In this document: positions 26,540 through 34,100 of the stretch, piece after piece
Layout: the number at the start of each line of letters is the position of its first letter
Position numbering within the stretch: position 1 is the first letter of the stretch
Assembly (NCBI GenBank): GCA_963668615.2
Contig: CAXXCL010000004.1
Coordinates: 62,001 to 126,000 of the forward strand
Origin: JAAYPI01 sp963668615
GTDB lineage: Bacteria > Bacteroidota > Bacteroidia > Bacteroidales > Paludibacteraceae
Direction of reading: 5' to 3'
Length of the DNA stretch: 64,000 bases
Notes under the pieces: model-generated
Told to the model about the DNA's origin: nothing
The model's database searches: none
Seen by the model: the letters and a program-made list of their open reading frames with translations, nothing else
Program-made: the position numbers and the translations under genes

Positions 26540-26974
26540 TTATTTTGATTGGTTCATAAAAGGATATAGCAAATTGCCTGTTTTTGGGTCTTTCATATTT
26601 CCTACCATTGCAGGAGTAATTGCTTTTGGACCATATATTGATCCACCGCTGCCGCACGATTGTATCGTGTGGCAATTAGCCATTCTTGGATACAAAAGAC
26701 ACACATCCTATATTACAAAATTTATAATTTCTGCTCATTGTTATTTATTTTTTACTCTTCTATTACTTACTTACCACACGATACAATCGTGCGGCAGCGA
26801 GGGCAACAGCTCCTGCGTCAATGCCGTGTAATAATCCGCTCGCTGCTTAATGCCATTGGCCGTATAACGGTTAATGATCTGGTTCCCGTTTTTAAACTGT
26901 ATCGTGTCCGGCAAATTTAATACATTATACCGTATCGAAACTATGTTGCGGTCTATTTTTAGACATGGAATCAT
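26540..26974 (-). pseudogene. Remnant of an RHS-repeat polymorphic toxin C-terminus
   Basis: Reading from 26974, IDRNIVSIRYNVLNLPDTIQFKNGNQIINRYTANGIKQRADYY is the last YD/RHS repeat unit of Bacteroidota RHS proteins. The frame then stops at TGG-TAA (about 26772) inside a repeat element. After a 150-base repeat doublet a short tail frame resumes (GSIYGPKAITPAMVGN, then MKDPKTGNLLYPFMNQSK) and ends at 26542-26540, 4 bases before the next ATG. The upstream RHS body and the RHS core are missing. I interpret this as an RHS toxin gene reduced by deletion and repeat insertion. Confidence 0.55.
26649..26798. repeat. REPIN-like inverted repeat doublet (26-bp arms)
   Basis: Arms at about 26649-26674 and 26773-26798 are perfect inverted copies of a 26-base unit containing its own small palindrome, CACGAT-ACA-ATCGTG, followed by GCGGCAGCG. 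They enclose about 98 bp of AT-rich DNA. This is the layout of REP doublets (REPINs) or short MITEs. Related copies are at 25742 and, diverged, around 36370-36420. Confidence 0.65.
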
Positions 26975-27186
26975 TCTTTTAAATCATGTCGAACCTAAAA
27001 AGTTGCATCTCCCATGTATCAATATGTCTTGAAAATTGTCAAAATTTTACTAACTCAATTCAATAAGGGGTAATATGAATTCAATATAAGGAAGGAAAAA
27101 ATACTTGCAGAATAAGGGGAATTCATTAAAGAAGCTATTGCTTAAATCAAACCATGCTATTTAGCAAAATTAGTTGACCCATATAT
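26975..27186. other. Intergenic, no recognised feature
   Basis: About 210 bases between the RHS remnant and the pit gene. Several short frames exist but none resembles a known protein. No promoter or terminator consensus was seen. Confidence 0.4.
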
Positions 27187-28218
27187 CTAAGACAACAACG
27201 TGTAGCCAAACGCAAAATAAACTATTGCTGCAATAAGTGCACTAACAGGAATGGTCAAAATCCAAGCGACCATCAATTGACGGGTAACGCCCCAACGTAC
27301 TGCTGAGAAACGTTTAACAGAACCTACACCAATGATAGCGCCTGTAATCGTGTGAGTAGTACTTACGGGTATTTTAAGAATTTCCGTCAAGTAAAGAGTC
27401 AAAGCTCCTGCCGTTTCAGCCACAACTCCTTCGAGAGGAGTAACTTTGGTAATACGAGTTCCCATAGTTTTTATAATTTTCCATCCACCGGACATGGTGC
27501 CCAATGAAATCGCTGCAAAACAGGCAAAAGCTACCCAATTAGGCAAGTCATTGGCAGACTCAATACCCATACCCACTTCCGGATGATGAATATGCGTCGC
27601 CATCAAAGCTGCCGCAATAATACCCATTACCTTTTGTGAATCGTTCAAACCGTGCCCTATGCTGAATAATCCCGATGATACTAACTGCAAATGCTTAAAC
27701 CAATTATTAGCTTTATGTGGATTTGCTTTCTTAAGTACCCAAAAAACGAATATAGTAAGACCTGCTGCCATAGCCATACCTATCAGTGGAGACAAGATAA
27801 TAAAAGCCGCAATCTTCACAATGACATCAACCTTTATCACAGCTAACGAGCCCCATTTAGCGATAGCAGCTCCCGCAAATCCTCCTATCAATGTATGAGA
27901 TGAAGAAGACGGAATACCCAACCACCAAGTTGCCAAATTCCAAATAATGGCAGCTACAATACCCGAAAAAATAATTGGAAGTGTTATATAATCGGCAATA
28001 ACCGTTTTAGAAACTGTATCGGCAATACCAAAACCTCCAATGATGTATTTGGCTATGAAAAATGCTACAAAATTAAAACTTGCAGCCCAAAGCACAGCTT
28101 TAAAGGGAGTGAGTACTTTAGTAGATACGATAGTAGCAATGGAATTGGCTGCATCATGAAATCCATTGATAAAATCAAACGCAAGGGCTAAAATAATAAT
28201 TACTACTAATAGTTCCAT
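27187..28218 (-). CDS. PiT-family inorganic phosphate transporter
   Basis: A 343-residue inner-membrane transporter with two copies of the PiT motif: DFINGFHDAANSIATIVSTKVLTPF near the N-terminus and the GHGLNDSQKVMGIIAAAL plus PVSTTHTITGAIIGVG region in the second half. It carries phosphate (or metal phosphate) with a coupling ion. A close paralogue is encoded at 30210-31238. This copy has no DUF47 partner directly beside it. A leader of about 185 bases separates it from the hairpin that ends pyk. Confidence 0.93.
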   Translation of the reverse strand: MELLVVIIILALAFDFINGFHDAANSIATIVSTKVLTPFKAVLWAASFNFVAFFIAKYIIGGFGIADTVSKTVIADYITLPIIFSGIVAAIIWNLATWWLGIPSSSSHTLIGGFAGAAIAKWGSLAVIKVDVIVKIAAFIILSPLIGMAMAAGLTIFVFWVLKKANPHKANNWFKHLQLVSSGLFSIGHGLNDSQKVMGIIAAALMATHIHHPEVGMGIESANDLPNWVAFACFAAISLGTMSGGWKIIKTMGTRITKVTPLEGVVAETAGALTLYLTEILKIPVSTTHTITGAIIGVGSVKRFSAVRWGVTRQLMVAWILTIPVSALIAAIVYFAFGYTLLS

Positions 28219-28402
28219 GTATAGTTCCGATTAAATGATTGAATTAGAGCTTTCAACTTGTTACATTCCGGTTAACAAATATCTTTTCGGTGACAAATTT
28301 ATCGGATAGAGGTTTCAAATCGGTTATCATCTTGTTACGATTTGGTTACGTTCCCACAATTTTCCATTACATTAAAAATCATTTTTAATTTTAAAAAAAA
28401 GA

Positions 28403-28437
28403 AAAGTCACTGTAAGTATTTATTTTACAGCGACTTT
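28403..28437 (-). terminator. Terminator downstream of pyk
   Basis: AAAGTCACTGTAA (28403-28415) and TTACAGCGACTTT (28425-28437) pair over 13 positions with one wobble on the minus strand. The TTACAGCG core is shared with three other hairpins here. It lies about 120 bases beyond the pyk stop. Confidence 0.65.
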
Positions 28438-28554
28438 ATCTATACAAAATTTAAATTTTTATTCCTTAATTATTTTTACACGAAAGACATTCTCTGTCTT
28501 TTCCACCTCTAAAAAGTCAATCGAAAGTTCTTGGTAAAGAAAAAAAACAATATA
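28438..28554 (-). other. Coding-like tail in frame after the pyk stop
   Basis: After the pyk TAG the same frame stays open for about 31 codons to TAA, containing LYQELSIDFLEVEKTENVFR. It has no start codon of its own. It could be the remnant of a longer pyk end or of a lost gene, or chance. Confidence 0.25.
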
Positions 28555-29997
28555 CTAGAAATTAGGAAGCAAATATTTTCCACGCGACGCGAAAATCTTG
28601 TCTACTCTATTAACTTCAAGAAATGTTGTTCCAAATCCTTCTCCAAAACTACCGCTAAGGTAACAAACAAAATCATGCGGTTGAAGAACACCATTCTTTA
28701 TAAATCCTTTCAACCCCTCAATAAAATACTGCTGAGTATTGCCTTTTTCTTCCTGAAAAACAGGAAAAACGCCATAAGAAAGGGCTAAGTCCCGAATGGA
28801 ACGTTCATGGTAACAAATAGCCAGAATAGGATTTGTTCCACGGTAAGCGGCAAGATGCAATGCCGTGTTTCCACTGTATGTATCGGTGATTATTGCTTTT
28901 GTACCAACCTGGGTACTGGCTTCAACTGCCGCATTTGCCAAAAAAGAGGTGGTATCATTCGTTGTAAGGTTGATGGGAATATCATTCTCTGACAATTTCG
29001 TTTTTTCCGCTTCTTCTGCCACCTTTGCCATAGTACGAACGGCTTCTACCGGATATTTTCCGTAAGCGGTTTCACCACTAAGCATAAGGGCATCTGTTCG
29101 ATAGAAAATAGCATTGGCTATATCAGTAATTTCGGCACGTGTAGGACGCGGATTTTTAATCATAGTGTGAAGCATTTGCGTTGCCACAATTACCGGTTTA
29201 TATGCCACGACACATTTACGAATCAAACGACGCTGAATACCCGGAATTTTTTCTTGTCCCACTTCAATTCCCAAGTCACCACGAGCAATCATCACGCCAT
29301 AGGTATATTGGAGAATTTCATCGATATTATCAACACCTTCTTGATTTTCAATCTTTGAAATAATTTTAATCGGACTCTTATGTGCATCCAGAATGGTTTG
29401 AATCTCGAGCAAATCCTGTTTATTACGTACAAAAGAATGTGCTATAAAATCAATATCATTTTCAATGGCAAATAGTATATTTTTCTTGTCTCTTTCGGTG
29501 AGCGAAGGCAGATTAATACGAACGCCCGGAACATTTACACTTTTTCGGCTACCCAAATCGCCATCATTCAATACGCGGCAATACAAATAGTTTTCATCCT
29601 TCGATTCTACTTTCAAGTCAATTTCTCCATCATCGAAAAGTATGTCATCATTTACGTGCAAATCACGTACAAAATAAGGATAATTGACAGCTATACATTC
29701 GCGAGTTGAAATCAAGTCGGCATTACCAACAATCTTGACAAGTTCTCCGGTATGCAATTCTATCAAATCGTTTTCTGCTATTGTAGTACGTATTTCAGGT
29801 CCTTTTGTATCCATCAATATGGCAATCTGGTTACTTACCGCACGAACATTATTGATAATTTTCAAAAATCCCTCTTGCTGCAAGTGAGCCGAATTCATTC
29901 GCACGACATTCATTCCCTCGTTGTACAAATCGCGGATAAAATCCACATCACAACGTTTGTCGCTAATGGTAGCAACTATTTTTGTTGATTTAAACAT
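28555..29997 (-). CDS. pyk: Pyruvate kinase
   Basis: A 480-residue glycolytic enzyme converting PEP and ADP to pyruvate and ATP. Conserved segments are VRMNSAHLQQEG, ILMDTKGPEIRTT, KIISKIENQEGVDNIDEI, MIARGDLGIEVG and ATQMLHTMIKNPRPTRAEITDIANAI with MLSGETAYGKYP. The C-terminal regulatory domain follows (ASTQVGTKAIITDTYSGNTALHLAAYRG). Its position between two pit paralogues is notable but has no obvious functional meaning. Confidence 0.95.
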   Translation of the reverse strand: MFKSTKIVATISDKRCDVDFIRDLYNEGMNVVRMNSAHLQQEGFLKIINNVRAVSNQIAILMDTKGPEIRTTIAENDLIELHTGELVKIVGNADLISTRECIAVNYPYFVRDLHVNDDILFDDGEIDLKVESKDENYLYCRVLNDGDLGSRKSVNVPGVRINLPSLTERDKKNILFAIENDIDFIAHSFVRNKQDLLEIQTILDAHKSPIKIISKIENQEGVDNIDEILQYTYGVMIARGDLGIEVGQEKIPGIQRRLIRKCVVAYKPVIVATQMLHTMIKNPRPTRAEITDIANAIFYRTDALMLSGETAYGKYPVEAVRTMAKVAEEAEKTKLSENDIPINLTTNDTTSFLANAAVEASTQVGTKAIITDTYSGNTALHLAAYRGTNPILAICYHERSIRDLALSYGVFPVFQEEKGNTQQYFIEGLKGFIKNGVLQPHDFVCYLSGSFGEGFGTTFLEVNRVDKIFASRGKYLLPNF

Positions 29998-30156
29998 ATA
30001 TAAGTAGCATTAAAAATATAATTTTTATAAATTGCCCTTGAAAATTATCGCAAAGAAAATCATTTAGGGGTGACAAAATTAATATAAATATCGAACAAAT
30101 CTATCACACAAAATCTCTTTGAGGAATATTTATGGGTTTTCAACATATTAAAAACA

Positions 30157-30190
30157 AAAAAAAGACGGATGAAATTCATCCGTCTTTTTT
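30157..30190 (-). terminator. Terminator downstream of the second pit gene
   Basis: A-rich arm plus AAGACGGATGAA pairs with TTCATCCGTCTTTTTT almost without a loop (long stem, minimal turn). It lies 20 bases beyond the stop of the pit gene at 30210-31238. Confidence 0.85.
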
Positions 30191-30209
30191 GCGATAATAT
30201 TTCAATAGT

Positions 30210-31238
30210 TTACATATTAGTTCCAAATACTAAATAAACAACAGCTGCCAGCGTTGCACTAACAGGAATCGTCAAAATCCAGGCAATCATCAAATTTTTA
30301 GTAACCCCCCAACGGACAGCAGAAAGACGCTTTACGGCTCCTACACCAATGATTGAACCGGTAATTGTATGCGTAGTACTTACCGGTATTTTCAATATTT
30401 CAGTTAAATATAACGTAAGTGCACTCGCCGTTTGAGCACAAAATCCTTCTACCGGAGTAATTTTGGTAATATTATTACCCATCGTCTTAATAATTTTCCA
30501 ACCACCGGTTAATGTTCCTATTGCAATAGCTGTAAAACAACAGATAGGAACCCAATCTTTAATATTATGAATATCACTCAGTTGCATCCATTCCGGCACA
30601 TTCTGATTCTTGCTTGAAAAAGCAATTAAAGCGGCAGCAATGATACCCATAACTTTCTGTGAATCATTCAAACCATGTCCGATACTGAGTGCCGCGGAAG
30701 AAAGTAATTGTAACCGTTTGAACCACTTATCCATTTTATGCGGATGACTTTTTTTGGCAGCATACATGGTAATAATAGCAATTAAAACACCTGCTCCCAT
30801 ACCGATAAGAGGGGCAAGTACAATAAAGGATGCTATAATAATAATGGTAGAAGCATGAATGGCACCAAATCCTGAAGCAGCAATAGCAGCACCGGCAAAA
30901 CCTCCAATCAATGTGTGTGACGAAGAGGACGGAATAGCCAACCACCAAGTAGCAAGGTTCCAAACAATGGCAGCAATTAAACCGGAAAAAACTATCGGGA
31001 GGGTCACAAAACTTGACTCTACCGTTTTCGAAACAGTATCGGCAATACCAAATTCTCCAATAATGTATTTAGATATAAAAAAAGCTACAAAATTAAAAAA
31101 GGCAGCCCAAAGTACGGCTTGGAAAGGTGAGAGAACTTTTGTGGAAACAACAGTAGCAATAGAATTTGCCGCATCATGAAACCCATTGATAAAATCAAAA
31201 ACCAATGCCAAAACAATTATAGTAAGTAAGAGCGTCAT
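30210..31238 (-). CDS. PiT-family inorganic phosphate transporter, paralogue with DUF47 partner
   Basis: A 342-residue PiT transporter very similar to the one at 27187-28218, with the same signatures (DFINGFHDAANSIATVVSTKVLSPF, GHGLNDSQKVMGIIAAALIAF, PVSTTHTITGSIIGVGAVKRLSAVRWGV). It starts 16 bases after the DUF47 gene and forms an operon with it, the standard low-affinity phosphate uptake pair. A strong terminator follows. Confidence 0.93.
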   Translation of the reverse strand: MTLLLTIIVLALVFDFINGFHDAANSIATVVSTKVLSPFQAVLWAAFFNFVAFFISKYIIGEFGIADTVSKTVESSFVTLPIVFSGLIAAIVWNLATWWLAIPSSSSHTLIGGFAGAAIAASGFGAIHASTIIIIASFIVLAPLIGMGAGVLIAIITMYAAKKSHPHKMDKWFKRLQLLSSAALSIGHGLNDSQKVMGIIAAALIAFSSKNQNVPEWMQLSDIHNIKDWVPICCFTAIAIGTLTGGWKIIKTMGNNITKITPVEGFCAQTASALTLYLTEILKIPVSTTHTITGSIIGVGAVKRLSAVRWGVTKNLMIAWILTIPVSATLAAVVYLVFGTNM

Positions 31239-31254
31239 GTTTTAAACTTTTCTG

Positions 31255-31902
31255 TTATGCGTACTTAACGATAATTGTCTTGATGATTTTTCCGACTTGA
31301 TCGGTAACGTCAGTAGCCTTTTCCAGTTCGGACATGATTTCTTTTTGTTTGATAAGCTCGATGCCATCCTTCTCATTCTCAAACAAATGAATAAGGAAAG
31401 TTTCATACACATCATCCGCTCTATTTTCTATATCGTGTAATTCTTTGCAAAATGCCTTTACATTTTTTGCACTTTTCTTTAAAACATCCAATTCATCAAC
31501 AGCTTTTCCTATACAAAGAACGCCATTTTTCAATTCTAAAGCCAAATCAACTGCACTTTGGGGCATTTTCTTTGGATTGTACAAGACAATTTTTTTAGCA
31601 CAACTATTAATGCGGTCAGTAACATCATCCATATGATTTGCTAATGAATTAATATCCTCGCGGTCGAATGGAGTAATAAAAGTTGTATTTAATTCATCAA
31701 AAACGCGATTTGACAATACGTCTCCTCTTTTTTCTTGCTCTTTAATCTTTTTGTAATATTCAATGGCTGACTCGTGATCTCCCTTTTGCACACATTCGAT
31801 AATCAAATCGGTTGCTACCAACATAATGTCAGACATCTCTTTCAGAATGGGAAAAAACTTAGTTTCTTTCGGCGTGAACTTGCTAAAAAATGAATTGTTC
31901 AT
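31255..31902 (-). CDS. DUF47 (PhoU-like) partner of PiT
   Basis: A 215-residue all-helical protein of the DUF47/TIGR00153 family. These proteins resemble PhoU and are usually encoded just before a PiT transporter, whose activity they are thought to control. Features seen are the FTPKETKFFPILKEMSDIMLVATDLIIECV start, TPFDREDINSLANHMDDVTDRINSCAKKIVLY in the middle and LEKATDVTDQVGKIIKTIIVKYA at the end. Confidence 0.9.
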   Translation of the reverse strand: MNNSFFSKFTPKETKFFPILKEMSDIMLVATDLIIECVQKGDHESAIEYYKKIKEQEKRGDVLSNRVFDELNTTFITPFDREDINSLANHMDDVTDRINSCAKKIVLYNPKKMPQSAVDLALELKNGVLCIGKAVDELDVLKKSAKNVKAFCKELHDIENRADDVYETFLIHLFENEKDGIELIKQKEIMSELEKATDVTDQVGKIIKTIIVKYA

Positions 31903-32344
31903 AATAAATTTAGTAATGGTTATACTGTTTCAATGTTTATCGTACGCTAACAACACTTCTAATGCAATTTAAATCGGAACGCAAATATAATAAAAAACAG
32001 ATTTATTTAACGATTTTTTCATTTAAAATAAACAGGAATGCAACATTATAACAACATCAGGTTACATAAATCACTGCAATACAACACTATAATTTTTCAA
32101 TTTAATTAGTAAAAAAAATAGAGAAGAGATTTGGCAGAAAAGGTATTTAAAATTTCTTAACCTCATTTTAACTCAATAAAAAAGAGGTTTTACAAAAAAA
32201 TAGCGTACATTTACGGTGTCAGTGTTTGTGAAAATAGTATCATGCGATTCAGCACAAACTTTACTTTCCTGAATTATCCTCCTATCTTCTCAATCACTCG
32301 TTTCGGAGATTGTCAAATTTATTATTTACTTAAAAGAAAAAGAC
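31903..32344. other. Intergenic region with divergent promoters
   Basis: About 440 bases without a gene. On the minus strand TATATTTG (31989-31982) is a consensus -7 box for the DUF47-pit operon. Toward the plus-strand small gene a near-consensus box (TACATTTA, about 32207) implies a leader of roughly 130 bases. That leader includes a bulged hairpin, CAATCACTC/GAGATTG, around 32294. Confidence 0.4.
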
Positions 32345-32458
32345 ATGGCAAAAGAAAAAGAACCAAAAGAAAAAAGCAGCAAAAAAGCTCCTGTTCTTAG
32401 TTTAAAAGAAAAAAGAGCTGCTAAAGAAGCGAAAAGAAAAGAAAAAAGTAGCGACTAA
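32345..32458 (+). CDS. 37-residue Lys/Glu-rich small protein
   Basis: ATG at 32345, TAA at 32456-32458. The product (MAKEKEPKEKSSKKAPVLSL..., ending KRKEKSSD) is about 40% Lys and 20% Glu, with an AAKEAKRK stretch; it is very charged and probably disordered or helical. Support for being real: an A-rich region directly before the ATG, a strong dedicated terminator 11 bases after the stop, and codon choice like the neighbours. The function is unknown; a nucleic-acid or ribosome-associated role would fit its charge but is a guess. Confidence 0.65.
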   Translation: MAKEKEPKEKSSKKAPVLSLKEKRAAKEAKRKEKSSD

Positions 32459-32468
32459 TAAATTAACC

Positions 32469-32500
32469 AATAGGCTAAACCAATGAAGGTTTAGCCTATT
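32469..32500 (+). terminator. Terminator of the small Lys-rich gene
   Basis: AATAGGCTAAACC (32469-32481) and GGTTTAGCCTATT (32488-32500) are perfect 13-bp arms with a 6-base loop, followed by TTATTT. It can also serve the converging AbiEii gene. Confidence 0.88.
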
Positions 32501-32516
32501 TTATTTAAAAGAAACA

Positions 32517-33350
32517 CTAATTCCGCTGGAATATTATCATGTCAACCAACTGCAAAAAATAATCTGTAGACCAAATTTGCATTTCCGATGGATTCTTTAA
32601 GAAAGGTTTCACATCAGCTTTTACCATATTAATGTCAGTTTTACGGATTTTGTCTCTCAAAAGGGATTTAAATGATTCAGGGGTAATATTCTCTGTAAGT
32701 GAGCCGAACTGATATGAACGTTCGCAGAAATGTTTAAAATCTAGCGGAACCCTATTCCGTACATACCATTCAAAATCATACCAATCACGTCCTTTTATTC
32801 TCGTTTTCCAATTTCTAAATAATAATGCATGCATTTTCCCTGCATATAAATTGGGCAAAGTATAACATCGTGTCATAAAAGAAGATGGAAGCAACAAGAG
32901 TTTTAATTCTGTTTCAAAACCAATTGGAGGATTTATATCTACTTCAATTTTTATTTTAATACTATGTTCGGATTTAAATTGCAAGTCATAAATAGCTGTA
33001 TCATCTTTCAAAAAAGCTGATTCTACAGTCGATTTATTCTTTTTGATTTTACGATTGATGACAACATCTCTACCCAAGGCTTTAAATTCGTTCATAATTG
33101 GAACAAAATATTCTTCAAGGCTAAACATATTATCCGGCTGAAGTAATGAAAAGTCCATATCTTCAGAAAACCTTTCCATGCCATGAAATATACGAAGACA
33201 TGTACCGCCATAAAAAGCTCCCTTATCAAAAAAACCACTATGATATAAACCAGCCAGAGTTATTTGTTGCATTACTTCATGCAATGCATTGGTATAATCA
33301 CTATTGGTTTCAATCTCATAACGAGACATCATTTGATCAAATAAATTCAT
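32517..33350 (-). CDS. AbiEii-family nucleotidyltransferase toxin
   Basis: A 277-residue protein of the AbiEii/AbiGii (DUF1814) family, the toxin of type IV toxin-antitoxin and abortive-infection systems. The nucleotidyltransferase motif GGTCLRIFHGMERFSEDMDFSLL is present (G-G-T plus S-x-D-x-D), followed by IKIKIEVDINPP and MHALLFRNWKTRIKGRDWYDFEWYV, also family-conserved. Known members (MenT, AbiEii) transfer nucleotides to tRNA or bind GTP. The start overlaps the antitoxin stop by 4 bases (33347-33350). Confidence 0.88.
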   Translation of the reverse strand: MNLFDQMMSRYEIETNSDYTNALHEVMQQITLAGLYHSGFFDKGAFYGGTCLRIFHGMERFSEDMDFSLLQPDNMFSLEEYFVPIMNEFKALGRDVVINRKIKKNKSTVESAFLKDDTAIYDLQFKSEHSIKIKIEVDINPPIGFETELKLLLLPSSFMTRCYTLPNLYAGKMHALLFRNWKTRIKGRDWYDFEWYVRNRVPLDFKHFCERSYQFGSLTENITPESFKSLLRDKIRKTDINMVKADVKPFLKNPSEMQIWSTDYFLQLVDMIIFQRN

Positions 33351-33976
33351 TTTTTCAGCAAATTATACAGTAGATTTAACTCCTTATTTTTCTTTTTACT
33401 TAACGCTGCACATTGATAAATTATCTCTGTATCAAATCTTTCGGTAAGTGAAAGATCACACCTCAAATCATCCTCCAAGTATGTTTGCATTGCTTTTATG
33501 GATTGCAATCGAAGTCCTTTTGTTGAAATAATCATATCACACAATGCTTTCTCCGGAGTTGCTATCATATAAGCATACCTATTTCCGACAATCTCACTAC
33601 GAATTCCAACAGAGAAATAAGCCTCATCAGTTTGTATATATTCAAAAATGCCAAGAGTTGTTGTATATATTTTGCTGCGTTTCATTACAGCAGACTTAGT
33701 AGCATAAACCCTTTCCGGTATTAAGCCATAAAAAGACAAGGCACTTTCGTAAGAAACATAAGAAGGATTGCAAAGGTGATTGGCAATTAACTCCAGAGAA
33801 AGCGAAATTCCTGTTGACTTAGGAGAACAAACATATAAACCTTTCTTTAGACGTATTAATATCCCACTTGCTTCAAGATCAGCAATTTTATCTTTTGGAA
33901 ATTTATAATTACCTAAAAGAGTTACTAACGTCCCATAATTGACAGGAATAGAACCGAATTGCTTTGCTATATCCAT
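33347..33976 (-). CDS. AbiEi-family antitoxin/transcriptional repressor
   Basis: A protein of about 209 residues starting at the ATG 33976 (MDIAKQFGSIPVNYGTLVTLLG). The frame is open to a TTG at 34012, but that extension overlaps a TAAATTTG promoter box, so the internal ATG is preferred. It has an N-terminal winged helix, an ASGILIRLKKGLYVCSP segment and the C-terminal AbiEi domain (VSYESALSFYGLIPE, MIATPEKALCDMI). It neutralises AbiEii and represses the operon through inverted repeats; the IR at 34004-34066 fits this. Confidence 0.85.
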   Translation of the reverse strand: MDIAKQFGSIPVNYGTLVTLLGNYKFPKDKIADLEASGILIRLKKGLYVCSPKSTGISLSLELIANHLCNPSYVSYESALSFYGLIPERVYATKSAVMKRSKIYTTTLGIFEYIQTDEAYFSVGIRSEIVGNRYAYMIATPEKALCDMIISTKGLRLQSIKAMQTYLEDDLRCDLSLTERFDTEIIYQCAALSKKKNKELNLLYNLLKK

Positions 33977-34003
33977 ACCGTTTCTTTTTATTGGAAAATG
34001 CAA

Positions 34004-34066
34004 ATTTAGCAATTTTTACATAGATATTCGATTTTATTTCGATATTCTGTGCAAAAATTGCTAAAT
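34004..34066. promoter_or_regulatory. Promoter and inverted-repeat operator of the AbiE pair
   Basis: ATTTAGCAATTTTT (34004-34017) and AAAAATTGCTAAAT (34053-34066) are perfect 14-bp inverted copies 35 bases apart. The first overlaps a minus-strand -7 box TAAATTTG (34008-34001). Between them GATATTC occurs twice. The layout suits cooperative binding by AbiEi. Confidence 0.6.
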
Positions 34067-34100
34067 AGCAGAAAATATAAGTATGCCAATATACGCCAAT

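Noticed and set aside
26975..27186. Possible transposase remnant before pit
   Set aside because: Only very short frames without recognisable motifs or terminal inverted repeats.
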